Made by a program: the position numbers and the translations under genes
Shown here: in pieces, positions 17,732 to 26,045 of the stretch
Numbering within the stretch: position 1 is the first letter of the stretch
Layout: every line of letters starts with the position of its first letter
Notes under the pieces: model-generated
What the model was told of the DNA's origin: nothing
What the model saw: only the letters and a program-made list of their open reading frames with translations
The model's database searches: none
NCBI GenBank assembly: GCA_946477855.1
Contig: CAMKZU010000004.1
Coordinates: forward strand, 25,064-89,063
DNA length: 64,000 bases
Source of the DNA: an uncultured Lactobacillus sp.
GTDB lineage: Bacteria > Bacillota > Bacilli > Lactobacillales > Lactobacillaceae
Direction: 5' to 3'

Positions 17732-19336
17732 ATGCCCTTATTTAAATATTTTAAAAGAGCTAAGTGGCAATTTAGTATAGTAATTGTCCTAACTGTTATT
17801 AATTCAGGGTTTTCAACACTTGCAGGAATTGCCAGTGCAAATGCCCTAACTCAGGTCACCAAACTGCATGCCCAACTGTTTTTTATTTGGGTCACAATTA
17901 TGGCTGCTGCCTATGTCATGTACGCGATCTTTACTTATTTAATTTCGGTCAATCAAACAAAATTGAAGCAGCAAATTGATCTGCTGATTCGGCAGGATGT
18001 GGCCCAAAAGTTGTCACAGTCGGATTATCAGTCTTTTCATCAGCAAACCACTGCTACCTATGCCTCATGGCTAACCAATGATATTAATACGATCAATGAA
18101 TTTGGTGTCAACGATTTGATGATGATTGTACAACAAATTAGCGAAATCTTGTTGGGTGCAGTCACTTTAGCGTATTTTCAGGTCAGTTTACTTGCTACTG
18201 TTATTATCTTAACTGTGATTATGGCGGTAGTGCCTAATTTGTTTTCAAAATGGTTATCTAAACGTTCACTTGAACTCTCCCATGCGCAAGAACGGTTGGT
18301 TAATAAAATTAATGATGTCCTGAATGGCTTCAATACATTATTTTTAGCAAATTTATCCCAAGTAATTGTTAAAAGAATTAATCAAGGATCTGCAGATGTT
18401 CGAAAAAATGCTGTTGATTACGTTAAGGCGGCTGGCTTTACCCAAGCCTTTACCAATTGCATTGCCTATTTAAGTCAAGTGATTGTTTTAGCTCAAAGCG
18501 GTTATTTAATTTTGCGGCATCTTACTCCAGTGGGAACTATAAGTGGCGCGCAGTATTTTGCCGGTACAATTTTTGCTGAACTGAGTGGTATCAGCTTTAA
18601 TTGGCAGGAATTTAAATCACTTAAACCAATTATGGATAAGCTGGCAAATATTAAGACGACCACGCAGCCTGCTCAAAAACAAGAAATTTCTGCTAAACAA
18701 ATTCAAATTAAGAACCTTTCGTATACTTATAAGGAAAAGAGGCAACCAATTTTGGATAATCTGAATTTGACTATTGCAGAAGGGAAAAAATACCTCTTGC
18801 TCGGTGATTCAGTTGCAGGTAAATCAACGCTGCTTAATATTATTAGTGGCCTGTTAAAAAATTATACCGGTACGATTAAATTGGGTGGCATAGACTATGC
18901 TAAAATTACTGATACTCAGCTGCATCAAATAATTTCTTATGTCGAACAAACACCATATATTTTTACGGCTAGTTTAAAGTGGAATTTAACTTTGGGGCAA
19001 AAGGTTGCTCCTGCAAAGCTAAAACAGGTCATTACGGCGTGTGGCATTGATCAAATAATTGCTCATTTACCCGCTGGTATCAACACGATACTGGCAAACC
19101 AGGGGACTAATCTATCTGGTGGGCAGAAGCAGAGGATTGCGCTTGCACGAGCGCTTTTGCGTGATACGCCCGTATATCTTTTTGATGAGGCGACCTCGTC
19201 ATTAGACAAGGCGGCCAGCATTTCGTTAGAAAAACTAATTTTAACGCTGAAGAATAAAACCATTGTTTTAGTAACACATCATTTACAAAAAGAGACAGCC
19301 GACTTATTCGACGAAAATATTGTATTGGATAAATAA
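17732..19336 (+). CDS. ABC exporter (fused membrane and ATPase domains)
   Basis: 534-residue half-transporter: about six membrane helices in residues 10-280, then an ATPase domain. Seen: Walker A GDSVAGKST near residue 359, where the usual second Gly is Val; signature LSGGQKQRIALARALL; Walker B VYLFDEATSSLD; and a switch His in LVTHHLQ. RBS AGGAGG supports the ATG. Its own promoter region and a strong terminator make it monocistronic. Such orphan exporters in lactobacilli move peptides, lipids or drugs as homodimers or with a distant partner. The substrate is not recognisable. Confidence 0.88.
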   Translation: MPLFKYFKRAKWQFSIVIVLTVINSGFSTLAGIASANALTQVTKLHAQLFFIWVTIMAAAYVMYAIFTYLISVNQTKLKQQIDLLIRQDVAQKLSQSDYQSFHQQTTATYASWLTNDINTINEFGVNDLMMIVQQISEILLGAVTLAYFQVSLLATVIILTVIMAVVPNLFSKWLSKRSLELSHAQERLVNKINDVLNGFNTLFLANLSQVIVKRINQGSADVRKNAVDYVKAAGFTQAFTNCIAYLSQVIVLAQSGYLILRHLTPVGTISGAQYFAGTIFAELSGISFNWQEFKSLKPIMDKLANIKTTTQPAQKQEISAKQIQIKNLSYTYKEKRQPILDNLNLTIAEGKKYLLLGDSVAGKSTLLNIISGLLKNYTGTIKLGGIDYAKITDTQLHQIISYVEQTPYIFTASLKWNLTLGQKVAPAKLKQVITACGIDQIIAHLPAGINTILANQGTNLSGGQKQRIALARALLRDTPVYLFDEATSSLDKAASISLEKLILTLKNKTIVLVTHHLQKETADLFDENIVLDK

Positions 19337-19337
19337 A

Positions 19338-19375
19338 AAAAGTCGTATTTGAGTTTAAATTCAAATACGACTTTT
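19338..19375 (+). terminator. Rho-independent terminator
   Basis: AAAAGTCGTATTTGA and TCAAATACGACTTTT form a 15-bp stem with a short loop and T-rich tail. Near-symmetrical, so it may also serve the convergent peptidase gene. Confidence 0.85.
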
Positions 19376-19482
19376 ATTTGTTTGTGTCATGAACTACATC
19401 ATTAGCAAATAATTTTAATACCTAATAGCTGGTATTATTTTACAAGGTGTAGAACTTTGCGGTGTAATTTTTTGGGCTTAAT

Positions 19483-20556
19483 TTAAAGACCTAAGTCTAC
19501 AATTAATTGCATTGCCTCTTTATCATCACCAAGCTGCATGAGGGCGTCTTTTAGGCATAACATTGGCTTACCGTCACGGTCGGGCGTTGTTTTTGCATGA
19601 GCCAAGGAACTGAGAATGGCTTCGTGCACAATATCTACCGTAATTCTGAAGTAGCGGTCAATTTTGTCATCAGTAATTGCCTGGATTGTACTCAACTCGT
19701 TTTCAGGGAAATGACTTACCCGGTTAGCAGTAGAGAAAGCTAGAGTAATCTCGCCACTACCGTTGCCGCTAAATGAGCCACTGCGAGTGATGCCGATACC
19801 GGAGCGTTTGGCAATGCGTTTTAATTGTCTCGAGTTAAACGGGATATCGGTAGCAATTATTGTGATGATACTGCCTTTTTCCTTAGTGTCCTTGTTATCC
19901 ACAAATTTTTTACCAATAGCATGACCATAAATGTTCAAATCAGCACTAAGACCAAAATTAGACATGACTAGCGCGCCCATTGTAAAGGTTTTGCCGTCAA
20001 TTTCTACTTGTCTTGAAGCAGAACCAATGCCGCCCTTAAGTTCGTAGCAGCGCATGCCCGTGCCGCCGCCAACTCCGCCTTCAGCAAAATCTGTACTAGC
20101 AACTGTAAAAGCATCGTTAACATCGTCTTCGGTGACGCCCAGATCACGAATGTGGTTAATCGAACTGTCATTGCACTCCATGATGATCGGATTGACACTA
20201 CCAGTGGAAAGACCAATTTCTGGATTTTCAGCCAGCATTCTTTTGACTAAAGCCATTGATGCGGTACCCACGCTGAGAGTATTGGTTAAAACCAGTGGTG
20301 TTTCAATTGTGCCCAGTTCGTTAACCTGAACAAGTCCTGTGCTTTTGCCAAAGCCGTTGATAACGTGTGCAGCGGCTGGCATTTTTTCCCGGAAGATATT
20401 ATCTGGGCAGGGGTTGACCACAGTAACACCGGTTCTGAGTCTATCAGTAACAACTGTTCTATGCCCGACAGTAACACCGGCAACATCTGTAATTAAATTT
20501 TTTGGTCCTGGCTTAGTATCGCTAAGCGCAAATAAAAGTGGTTTATTAAGTCCCAT
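19483..20556 (-). CDS. P1/S58-family aminopeptidase (DmpA/BapA-like)
   Basis: 357-residue Ntn-type hydrolase that matures by self-cleavage into two chains and removes N-terminal residues from peptides. Seen: ITDVAGVTVGHRTV at the N-terminus, TGVTVVNP, the glycine-rich GGVGGGTGMRCYELKGGIGS near residue 160, and GALVMSNFG near residue 193, where the Ser is the probable new N-terminal nucleophile. RBS AAGGAG precedes the ATG. No signal peptide, so it acts in the cytoplasm. It lies downstream of the surface-protein island on the same strand, with no evident functional link. Confidence 0.88.
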   Translation of the reverse strand: MGLNKPLLFALSDTKPGPKNLITDVAGVTVGHRTVVTDRLRTGVTVVNPCPDNIFREKMPAAAHVINGFGKSTGLVQVNELGTIETPLVLTNTLSVGTASMALVKRMLAENPEIGLSTGSVNPIIMECNDSSINHIRDLGVTEDDVNDAFTVASTDFAEGGVGGGTGMRCYELKGGIGSASRQVEIDGKTFTMGALVMSNFGLSADLNIYGHAIGKKFVDNKDTKEKGSIITIIATDIPFNSRQLKRIAKRSGIGITRSGSFSGNGSGEITLAFSTANRVSHFPENELSTIQAITDDKIDRYFRITVDIVHEAILSSLAHAKTTPDRDGKPMLCLKDALMQLGDDKEAMQLIVDLGL

Positions 20557-20669
20557 TTTTACTCCTTTTGCTTAAAAAATATTCTTCTTTAATTAAAACG
20601 GTTCAGTTATTTTTATGCAAGTCAAAAAATTCCAGCGTAAATTGACGGAACTTTTTCATACTATTGTAA

Positions 20670-22634
20670 TCAATCTTTTTTCTTTTTGCTAAAACAGTTG
20701 CTAAATAGACTGCCAATTACTGCCATGAAGCCCAATAAAAGCATTGTTATCTGGGAATGCTTATTAGTACCGGTTTGTGGCAATTTTTCATGGCGACCAT
20801 TGTCAGTGAACAGCACTGACTTGGTGGAGTCAGGTTCACTTTCAGCTGGTTTTAAAATGGTATAGTTCTCAGTAATACCGTTTGAAGTAGAATTATTTTT
20901 ATTTTGATGAGGATTTTTAGCCTTGCTTTGAGTTTGACTAGCCGAGTTGGTCGAACTATTTTGACCGCTATGCTCAGGGCTGGTATTAGCTTGAGGTTCA
21001 TCTTTAACATAGATATAGGTTACGCTTTGTGGTGCAATGCCAAAAAAGTTGGTGGCATTTTCAGGCCTGACTTTTAAGGTATAACCCGGTATCGCCTTAG
21101 CACCAGTGGTGTAGCCATCACCCACATTACCTTGTAATATCGTTTCAGGTGCAATTTGATTGCCGTTTTCATCTTGATAAGAGACTGTAACATCTGCAGC
21201 TTTAATTGGTGTGGTGGTAGAGGTAGATTCGGGGTCAACAGAATAAATAAATTTGACATTCTGCTGTTGATCAGTGAAAACCCCAGTGGCATTATCTGGG
21301 ACTTCCTTTACGATATATCCCGGAATTGTCTTCGCCGTCACCTTATAATCATCGCCAATTTTACCCTTCAAACTAATATCAGGTGTAAGTGATCTTTTAC
21401 TAGTATCCAAGTAAGAAACAGTAATAGGACTACCTGGTCGAATATAAGTGTCGCCAAGAATGTCGTCAGCATGGGCAATTAAGTCTTCAGACAGATATTT
21501 ATTGTTTGCTTGTGGTGCGTCTTCGCTTCTATCGCCGATATTGACCCAAGTTCCAAGAGTGTTAAGATGTGTATCATTAATATATGTACTTTTACCTAGT
21601 TTAAGGGTGTTTAATTTAGCAAGTCCGTCTAACATATAACCTTTATCAATATTAGGATCTATGACAAAACTCCTGAGATCAAGTTCTTTTAAGCTACTAC
21701 AATTATTAAACATTCCATTCATATCAATTACGTTAGAAGTATCAAATGAAGTTAAATCCAACTTGGTTAAGCTGGAGCAATCTTTAAAAGTCCAAATCAT
21801 TTTTTTAACTTGGCTAGTATTAAACTTACTGAGATCTAAAGCAGTTAAACTTGAACACCCACTGAACATGTGACTTATATCGTCCACCTTGGCTATTGTG
21901 AAATCAGGTGAAAACTTAATGTTCTGTAAATTTTCACAATCCTGAAACATGCTCTCTACATAACTAGTATTAGCAGTATTAAAACTTGATAGGTCCAGAC
22001 TAGCTAATTTACTGCAGCCCGCAAACATAAAAGACATGTTAGTAACTTTGGTGGTCTGCAAATTATCAATGCCATCTATGCTGGTTAAATTTTTACAATC
22101 CGCAAACATGTACCGCATATCACTGGTAGCAGATGTGTCAAGGTTTTCCAAACCAGTGATTTTAGTTAGATTAGCTAGCCCTTTGAACATTTCAGAAGCC
22201 GAGTTAACTTTTAATGAGCCGGCAAATCGAACTTCTTGCACGTCGCCACTGTTAATGCCGTTAATAAGACCTAAAGACCCCGGTTGGGCCACACTGCCAC
22301 TTGGGATGGTAATGACATGATTATTGTAACTAACATCGAGATTGCCCCACTTGAAACTAGTGGCACTTTGAGTATGCAGTTCTGAATCTTTAGGTGGCAA
22401 GTTTTTTGGAGAAATAACTTCCTGCTTGGTATCGGTTTTAGCGTTAACATGATTAACTTTGTTATTGTTTTGACCTGTTGTGGTTGGAGATTTTGTTACA
22501 GAAGTCGATGAAGGCACTATTTCGTCTGCTTTAGTTGTTTGGGGGGATATAGCTAATAAACTTAAGGCTGCAGCAGCAACACTAAAGTATATTTTTGAAG
22601 TTTTTGTTCGATTAGAATCTTTTTTCTTACTCAT
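20670..22634 (-). CDS. BspA-like DUF285 surface protein with MucBP repeats and LPQTG anchor
   Basis: 654-residue cell-wall protein. Order: signal peptide (about 1-36, ending TTKA), Ser/Thr/Asn-rich linker, DUF285 repeats (about 145-335; units of F-N-T-S/A-N plus MF-x-C-x-x-L), two MucBP-type domains (about 400-530; VSYLDTS and VSYQDENG), a polar stalk, LPQTG near residue 618, a hydrophobic helix and a KKKKD tail. Sortase would cleave the LPQTG and attach it to peptidoglycan. DUF285 proteins are linked to adhesion and MucBP to mucin binding, by family. The RBS is weak. First of four related large surface genes in this island. Confidence 0.9.
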   Translation of the reverse strand: MSKKKDSNRTKTSKIYFSVAAAALSLLAISPQTTKADEIVPSSTSVTKSPTTTGQNNNKVNHVNAKTDTKQEVISPKNLPPKDSELHTQSATSFKWGNLDVSYNNHVITIPSGSVAQPGSLGLINGINSGDVQEVRFAGSLKVNSASEMFKGLANLTKITGLENLDTSATSDMRYMFADCKNLTSIDGIDNLQTTKVTNMSFMFAGCSKLASLDLSSFNTANTSYVESMFQDCENLQNIKFSPDFTIAKVDDISHMFSGCSSLTALDLSKFNTSQVKKMIWTFKDCSSLTKLDLTSFDTSNVIDMNGMFNNCSSLKELDLRSFVIDPNIDKGYMLDGLAKLNTLKLGKSTYINDTHLNTLGTWVNIGDRSEDAPQANNKYLSEDLIAHADDILGDTYIRPGSPITVSYLDTSKRSLTPDISLKGKIGDDYKVTAKTIPGYIVKEVPDNATGVFTDQQQNVKFIYSVDPESTSTTTPIKAADVTVSYQDENGNQIAPETILQGNVGDGYTTGAKAIPGYTLKVRPENATNFFGIAPQSVTYIYVKDEPQANTSPEHSGQNSSTNSASQTQSKAKNPHQNKNNSTSNGITENYTILKPAESEPDSTKSVLFTDNGRHEKLPQTGTNKHSQITMLLLGFMAVIGSLFSNCFSKKKKD

Positions 22635-22898
22635 ATTACTATTCTTTCTTAAATGATAAAATAAACATATACATGATTAACATTTAGCTTATACCTTGTT
22701 TAACTTATTATACAATTCATTTTACTTAATAGCACCATCTATACATTTCAACTTATTTTAAAAGAATAAATAATTAGCCTTAGCTAAGAAGTAATTTTTG
22801 ATTTTTAAATTCAATTTGGTTATTTGCTGGAAGATATGACACTAGTTAATAATATAGACACACTATTTTAAAGTAATTTATTAATTTTTGAGCATAGA
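22635..22898. other. AT-rich intergenic region between surface genes
   Basis: No gene is seen. Probably the promoter region of the 20670 surface gene. It is followed by the terminator hairpin of the upstream SLAP gene at 22899. Confidence 0.5.
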
Positions 22899-22942
22899 AA
22901 AAGAACTCAATTAGCATTTTTAACTGCTAATTGAGTTCTTTT
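22899..22942 (-). terminator. Rho-independent terminator of the DUF285-SLAP gene
   Basis: AAAAGAACTCAATTAGCA and TGCTAATTGAGTTCTTTT form an 18-bp stem with an 8-base loop. It is downstream of the minus-strand SLAP gene; a degenerate copy lies near 25293-25331. Confidence 0.85.
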
Positions 22943-22968
22943 CATTTATAGAGTAAATCTCTTAATCT

Positions 22969-24714
22969 TTAAAAGTTAGCTTTCTTGACAAATTGGTTCT
23001 TGCCTACGATGTAATATAACTTATTGTGCATCTTAACAGCACCACCGTAAGTTCTAACTGACTTGTTCTTCTTCAGAACATCATGACCATAACGTTTAAC
23101 TTTGTTATTGGCTTTCTTAGTGTAAATAAAGGCATTGTGCTTTAATTTACGGTTGATACCAGTAACATTATTAGCCTTAACGAAACGGTTCTTGCCTAAA
23201 GCATAGAACTTCTTGCCGTTAATGGTCTTAGTACCATAAGTGGTAATAGTTTTGCCAACGAAGTATTCACCTTTTACACGCTTGCCTTTTTGGTTAAAGA
23301 TATAAGCGTTGTGGGTAACTACTCTCTTAACACCTTTCTTGGCCTTCTTAGCTGGCTTCTTGTTGTCAGTAGCAGGCTTGTTAGTGTCTGGCTTGTTAGT
23401 ATCCGTCTTATTAGTGTCTTGCTTATCAGTCGTAGTATTTGTGTTGGTGTTACCCGTGTTAGTTGTATTACTTGGAGTAGTCGGTGTGCTTGGTGTTGTT
23501 GGAGTACTTGGAGTTGAAGGGGTGCTTGGAGTGCTTGGGGTTGAAGGTGTGTTTGGTGTAGTTGGAGCAGGCTTGGTGGTAGTGTATTCACCAGCATATT
23601 TAGTAGCATCATTTTTACCGTCAAATTTCTGCATAAGTTCTACTGAACTTAATCCTTTGTCTTTACTATCATTTAAGAACCAGGTAGTCTTTCCATCCCA
23701 TAGACTCTCTTCTACTGAACCACGGAGTCCTGAATTGTTAATGATATTACCTGCACCAAGTTTAATATCATTTAAGCTGTCCATGCCTGATAACATATCT
23801 TGATCAATGGTATATGTTTGATGAGATGGGTTTGCAGTACCTTTATTATCGTCGGTATTGTTAGTGTCAGAAACGTCATCTTTAATGGTTTCGTTATTTT
23901 CAAGCATCTTAAAACTACTAATGTCTAGGGATGTCAAAGCCTTATCACCCTTAAACATTTCCCACATCTTAGTAACTTTTTCTGTGTTGAATTTTTCCAA
24001 GCCATCAATTTTGGTTAAACTTGAATCATCACTAAACATATAAGACATGTCTTCTACTGAATCTGTCTTAAAGTTGGATACATCTAAAGTACTTAATGCT
24101 TCATCGCCAAAGAACATACCCATCATGTCAGTTACGTTAGAAGTGTTAAAGTTTGACAGGTCTATTGAAGTTAATTTAGGATCATTGGCAAACATTTCTT
24201 TCATGCTAGTAACTTCTTTTGTATTAAGGTTGTTTAATCCCTTAATTTTCTTCAAGTTTGGTAAATTAGCAAATAATAAACTGGCATCTCCTTCGAAAAT
24301 AACAGGACCGTCAATGTTAATGGTTTCAATTTCATCTGTGTTAACATCATCAATATTCCAAGCTATTCGGGCAGGATTGATAGGTGGTTCTTGATCACCT
24401 GCATAATGATTGTTAAATTTATTTTCTTTACCTAGTCTAATAGTAAAAGTCTTAGTCTTTTTGTCATAACTATAAATGCCCTTAGTCCAACTTGAAGCCC
24501 ATAGACTGTGTGAATCATTTTCGCCAGCGTTATCACCAGAATTAACTGGTGGTACTGTCGGCTTTGTGTTAGCCGGCTTAACAGGTTGCTCTTTCTGTGC
24601 TTCGGCAGCCTTAGCTGCAACAGGATTAACTGCAATTACGCTTAACGCAGCAACTGCCATACTAGAGAATAGTACCTTTTTACCTTTATGATAAAAATTG
24701 TTATGCTTACTCAT
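22969..24714 (-). CDS. DUF285 surface protein with C-terminal SLAP domains
   Basis: 581-residue secreted protein. Order: signal peptide (1 to about 37, ending NPVAAKA), Pro/Gly linker, DUF285 repeats (about 150-300), a Thr-Pro-Ser repeat stalk (about 380-415), a Thr/Asn/Lys-rich part, and two SLAP modules (about 465-581; HNAYIFNQKGKRV, GKKFYALGKNRFVK, HNAFIYTKK, LYYIVGKNQFVK). It has no LPXTG; SLAP domains bind wall polymers without a covalent bond. A longer frame exists to 24771, but TGGAGG right upstream of 24714 fixes the start. The same repeat module as its neighbours is joined to a different anchor. Confidence 0.9.
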   Translation of the reverse strand: MSKHNNFYHKGKKVLFSSMAVAALSVIAVNPVAAKAAEAQKEQPVKPANTKPTVPPVNSGDNAGENDSHSLWASSWTKGIYSYDKKTKTFTIRLGKENKFNNHYAGDQEPPINPARIAWNIDDVNTDEIETINIDGPVIFEGDASLLFANLPNLKKIKGLNNLNTKEVTSMKEMFANDPKLTSIDLSNFNTSNVTDMMGMFFGDEALSTLDVSNFKTDSVEDMSYMFSDDSSLTKIDGLEKFNTEKVTKMWEMFKGDKALTSLDISSFKMLENNETIKDDVSDTNNTDDNKGTANPSHQTYTIDQDMLSGMDSLNDIKLGAGNIINNSGLRGSVEESLWDGKTTWFLNDSKDKGLSSVELMQKFDGKNDATKYAGEYTTTKPAPTTPNTPSTPSTPSTPSTPSTPTTPSTPTTPSNTTNTGNTNTNTTTDKQDTNKTDTNKPDTNKPATDNKKPAKKAKKGVKRVVTHNAYIFNQKGKRVKGEYFVGKTITTYGTKTINGKKFYALGKNRFVKANNVTGINRKLKHNAFIYTKKANNKVKRYGHDVLKKNKSVRTYGGAVKMHNKLYYIVGKNQFVKKANF

Positions 24715-25358
24715 ATTTTTCCTCCATTTATACCATCTAAATTTCATTATACCATTATTAAGTATATACATATATCCTGTCTAATTCAATACTGTGATTG
24801 GTATTTTCATATAGATTTAATACTTTTGCATATTACTAGTAAACAAAATTTTGCCAATTATTCATAAAATAAGCTTATTCAAATAAAAAATGGACTTAAT
24901 TAAGAATAGGCTAATTTTATTTATGCCAAAATCAAGCATTAACTGAAATAATAAATAAGGCCAAAAAACAAGTTAAAAATACTATAATAATGCTGTTTAA
25001 CTCGGCTAATTCCATTATTAATAGCCCTTAATATTTTACTTATGGTTAGCGTTTCCAGGTTTAACGTTGTTTTAATTGTGAAAAAATTTTACTTTGGCAG
25101 TTGAATAATAGGGAGACTGTTCGAATAAAAAATACTCCGTAAAAGCTAATCGCATCTTACAGAGTATTTTTTTAATTGGTATTAAATTTAGTTAGATTAA
25201 ACCAGCACCTACTGTACTGATGATATTTGCTACAAAGCAGTAAATTTAGCTTGTTCATTTAGAGCCGGTAAGGGAATAGTTTAATTTTTGAGTGGAGAAA
25301 AAGAACACAACTAGTACTGGCTAAGTTCTTTTATTGATGGGAAAAGTGTTTTTAATTG
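24715..25358. other. Gene-free AT-rich region with a duplicated gene tail
   Basis: No coding sequence is seen. The part from about 25270 to 25358 is a diverged copy of 22880-22968 (AATTTTTGAG, then AGAAAAAGAAC, then a weak hairpin). An orphan terminator-like hairpin lies at 25127. This suggests duplication of the SLAP gene's 3' end and flank. Confidence 0.6.
25127..25172. terminator. Orphan terminator-like hairpin
   Basis: AAAATACTC(C)GTAA pairs with TTAC(A)GAGTATTTT around a 14-base loop, followed by a T-run. No gene is seen directly upstream on either strand, so it may terminate a lost gene or a small RNA. Confidence 0.55.
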
Positions 25359-25737
25359 TTAAAAGTTAGCTTTCTTAACAAATTGGTTCTTACCTACAAT
25401 GTAATACAACTTATTGTTCATCTTAATTGCTTTGCCATACACTCTAACACGTTGATTTTTCTTTAAAACTTTATTATTTAGGCGTTTGCCGTTCTTACCA
25501 TAAATAATAAAAGCATTGTGAAACACAGTTCTAGTGGCTGTGGTTGTTTTGTTGTTAGGATCAGAATTATTATTTTCTGTATCAGCGGTAGAGCTTATAC
25601 TTTTGAATGTTCTAGTTTCTGTAGCACCATTAGTGGCATTATCAGTATTGCCCGCAGCGGTACTGGTATATAAAAACTTTTTATGAATTTGATGGATGTT
25701 CTTTTGTTTATCGAATTTATTTAAGCCTCAAAATTAT
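25359..25737 (-). pseudogene. Truncated SLAP-domain protein remnant
   Basis: Open frame of about 125 codons with no usable start codon. It ends in a SLAP module (HNAFIIYGKNGKRLNN, KNQRVRVYGKAIKMNNK, LYYIVGKNQFVKKANF) nearly the same as the last module of the intact gene at 22969, preceded by a Thr/Asn/Ser-rich stalk. The signal peptide and repeat region are missing. It is best read as the 3' end of a duplicated, then deleted surface gene. A still more degenerate trace (AAAAGTTAACTTTCT) occurs near 25896. Confidence 0.75.
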
Positions 25738-26045
25738 ACATATATATTGGAAAAATAGCAAAATATATCGTGTTAAATATCTTATAAATTTTAGTTTCAA
25801 TCTATCATAGTAAAAAATTACTGCATATAAAAACGTCTCTCGTTACTAAAAATTTGGAGAGACGTTTGTGAAAAAAGTGTTTTTGCTAATTAATAAAAGT
25901 TAACTTTCTAGAAAAAATGTTGTCAGCATAACTACTAGAATTTAAATATTAAAGTACTTGCTGATTACACAGTTATTTTTGTAGTTGCAAAGGTATGATC
26001 ATTATGATATTCAAGACTTAGAAAAGTCTTGTTAAATAATATTTG
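25738..26045. other. Intergenic region after the large DUF285 gene
   Basis: No gene is seen. It contains a hairpin, AAACGTCTCTC with GAGAGACGTTT (25831-25867), and near 25893-25925 a short trace resembling the end of the SLAP genes. Confidence 0.5.
25831..25867 (-). terminator. Terminator-like hairpin
   Basis: An 11-bp perfect stem (AAACGTCTCTC / GAGAGACGTTT) with a 15-base loop. It is 180 bases downstream of the large DUF285 gene on the minus strand, with a weak T-run. Confidence 0.55.

Noticed and set aside
23309..23803. 164-residue plus-strand frame rich in Val/Leu/Gly
   Set aside because: It is antisense to the Thr-Pro repeat stalk of the 22969 surface gene; the repeats make it appear open and hydrophobic. 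No RBS.
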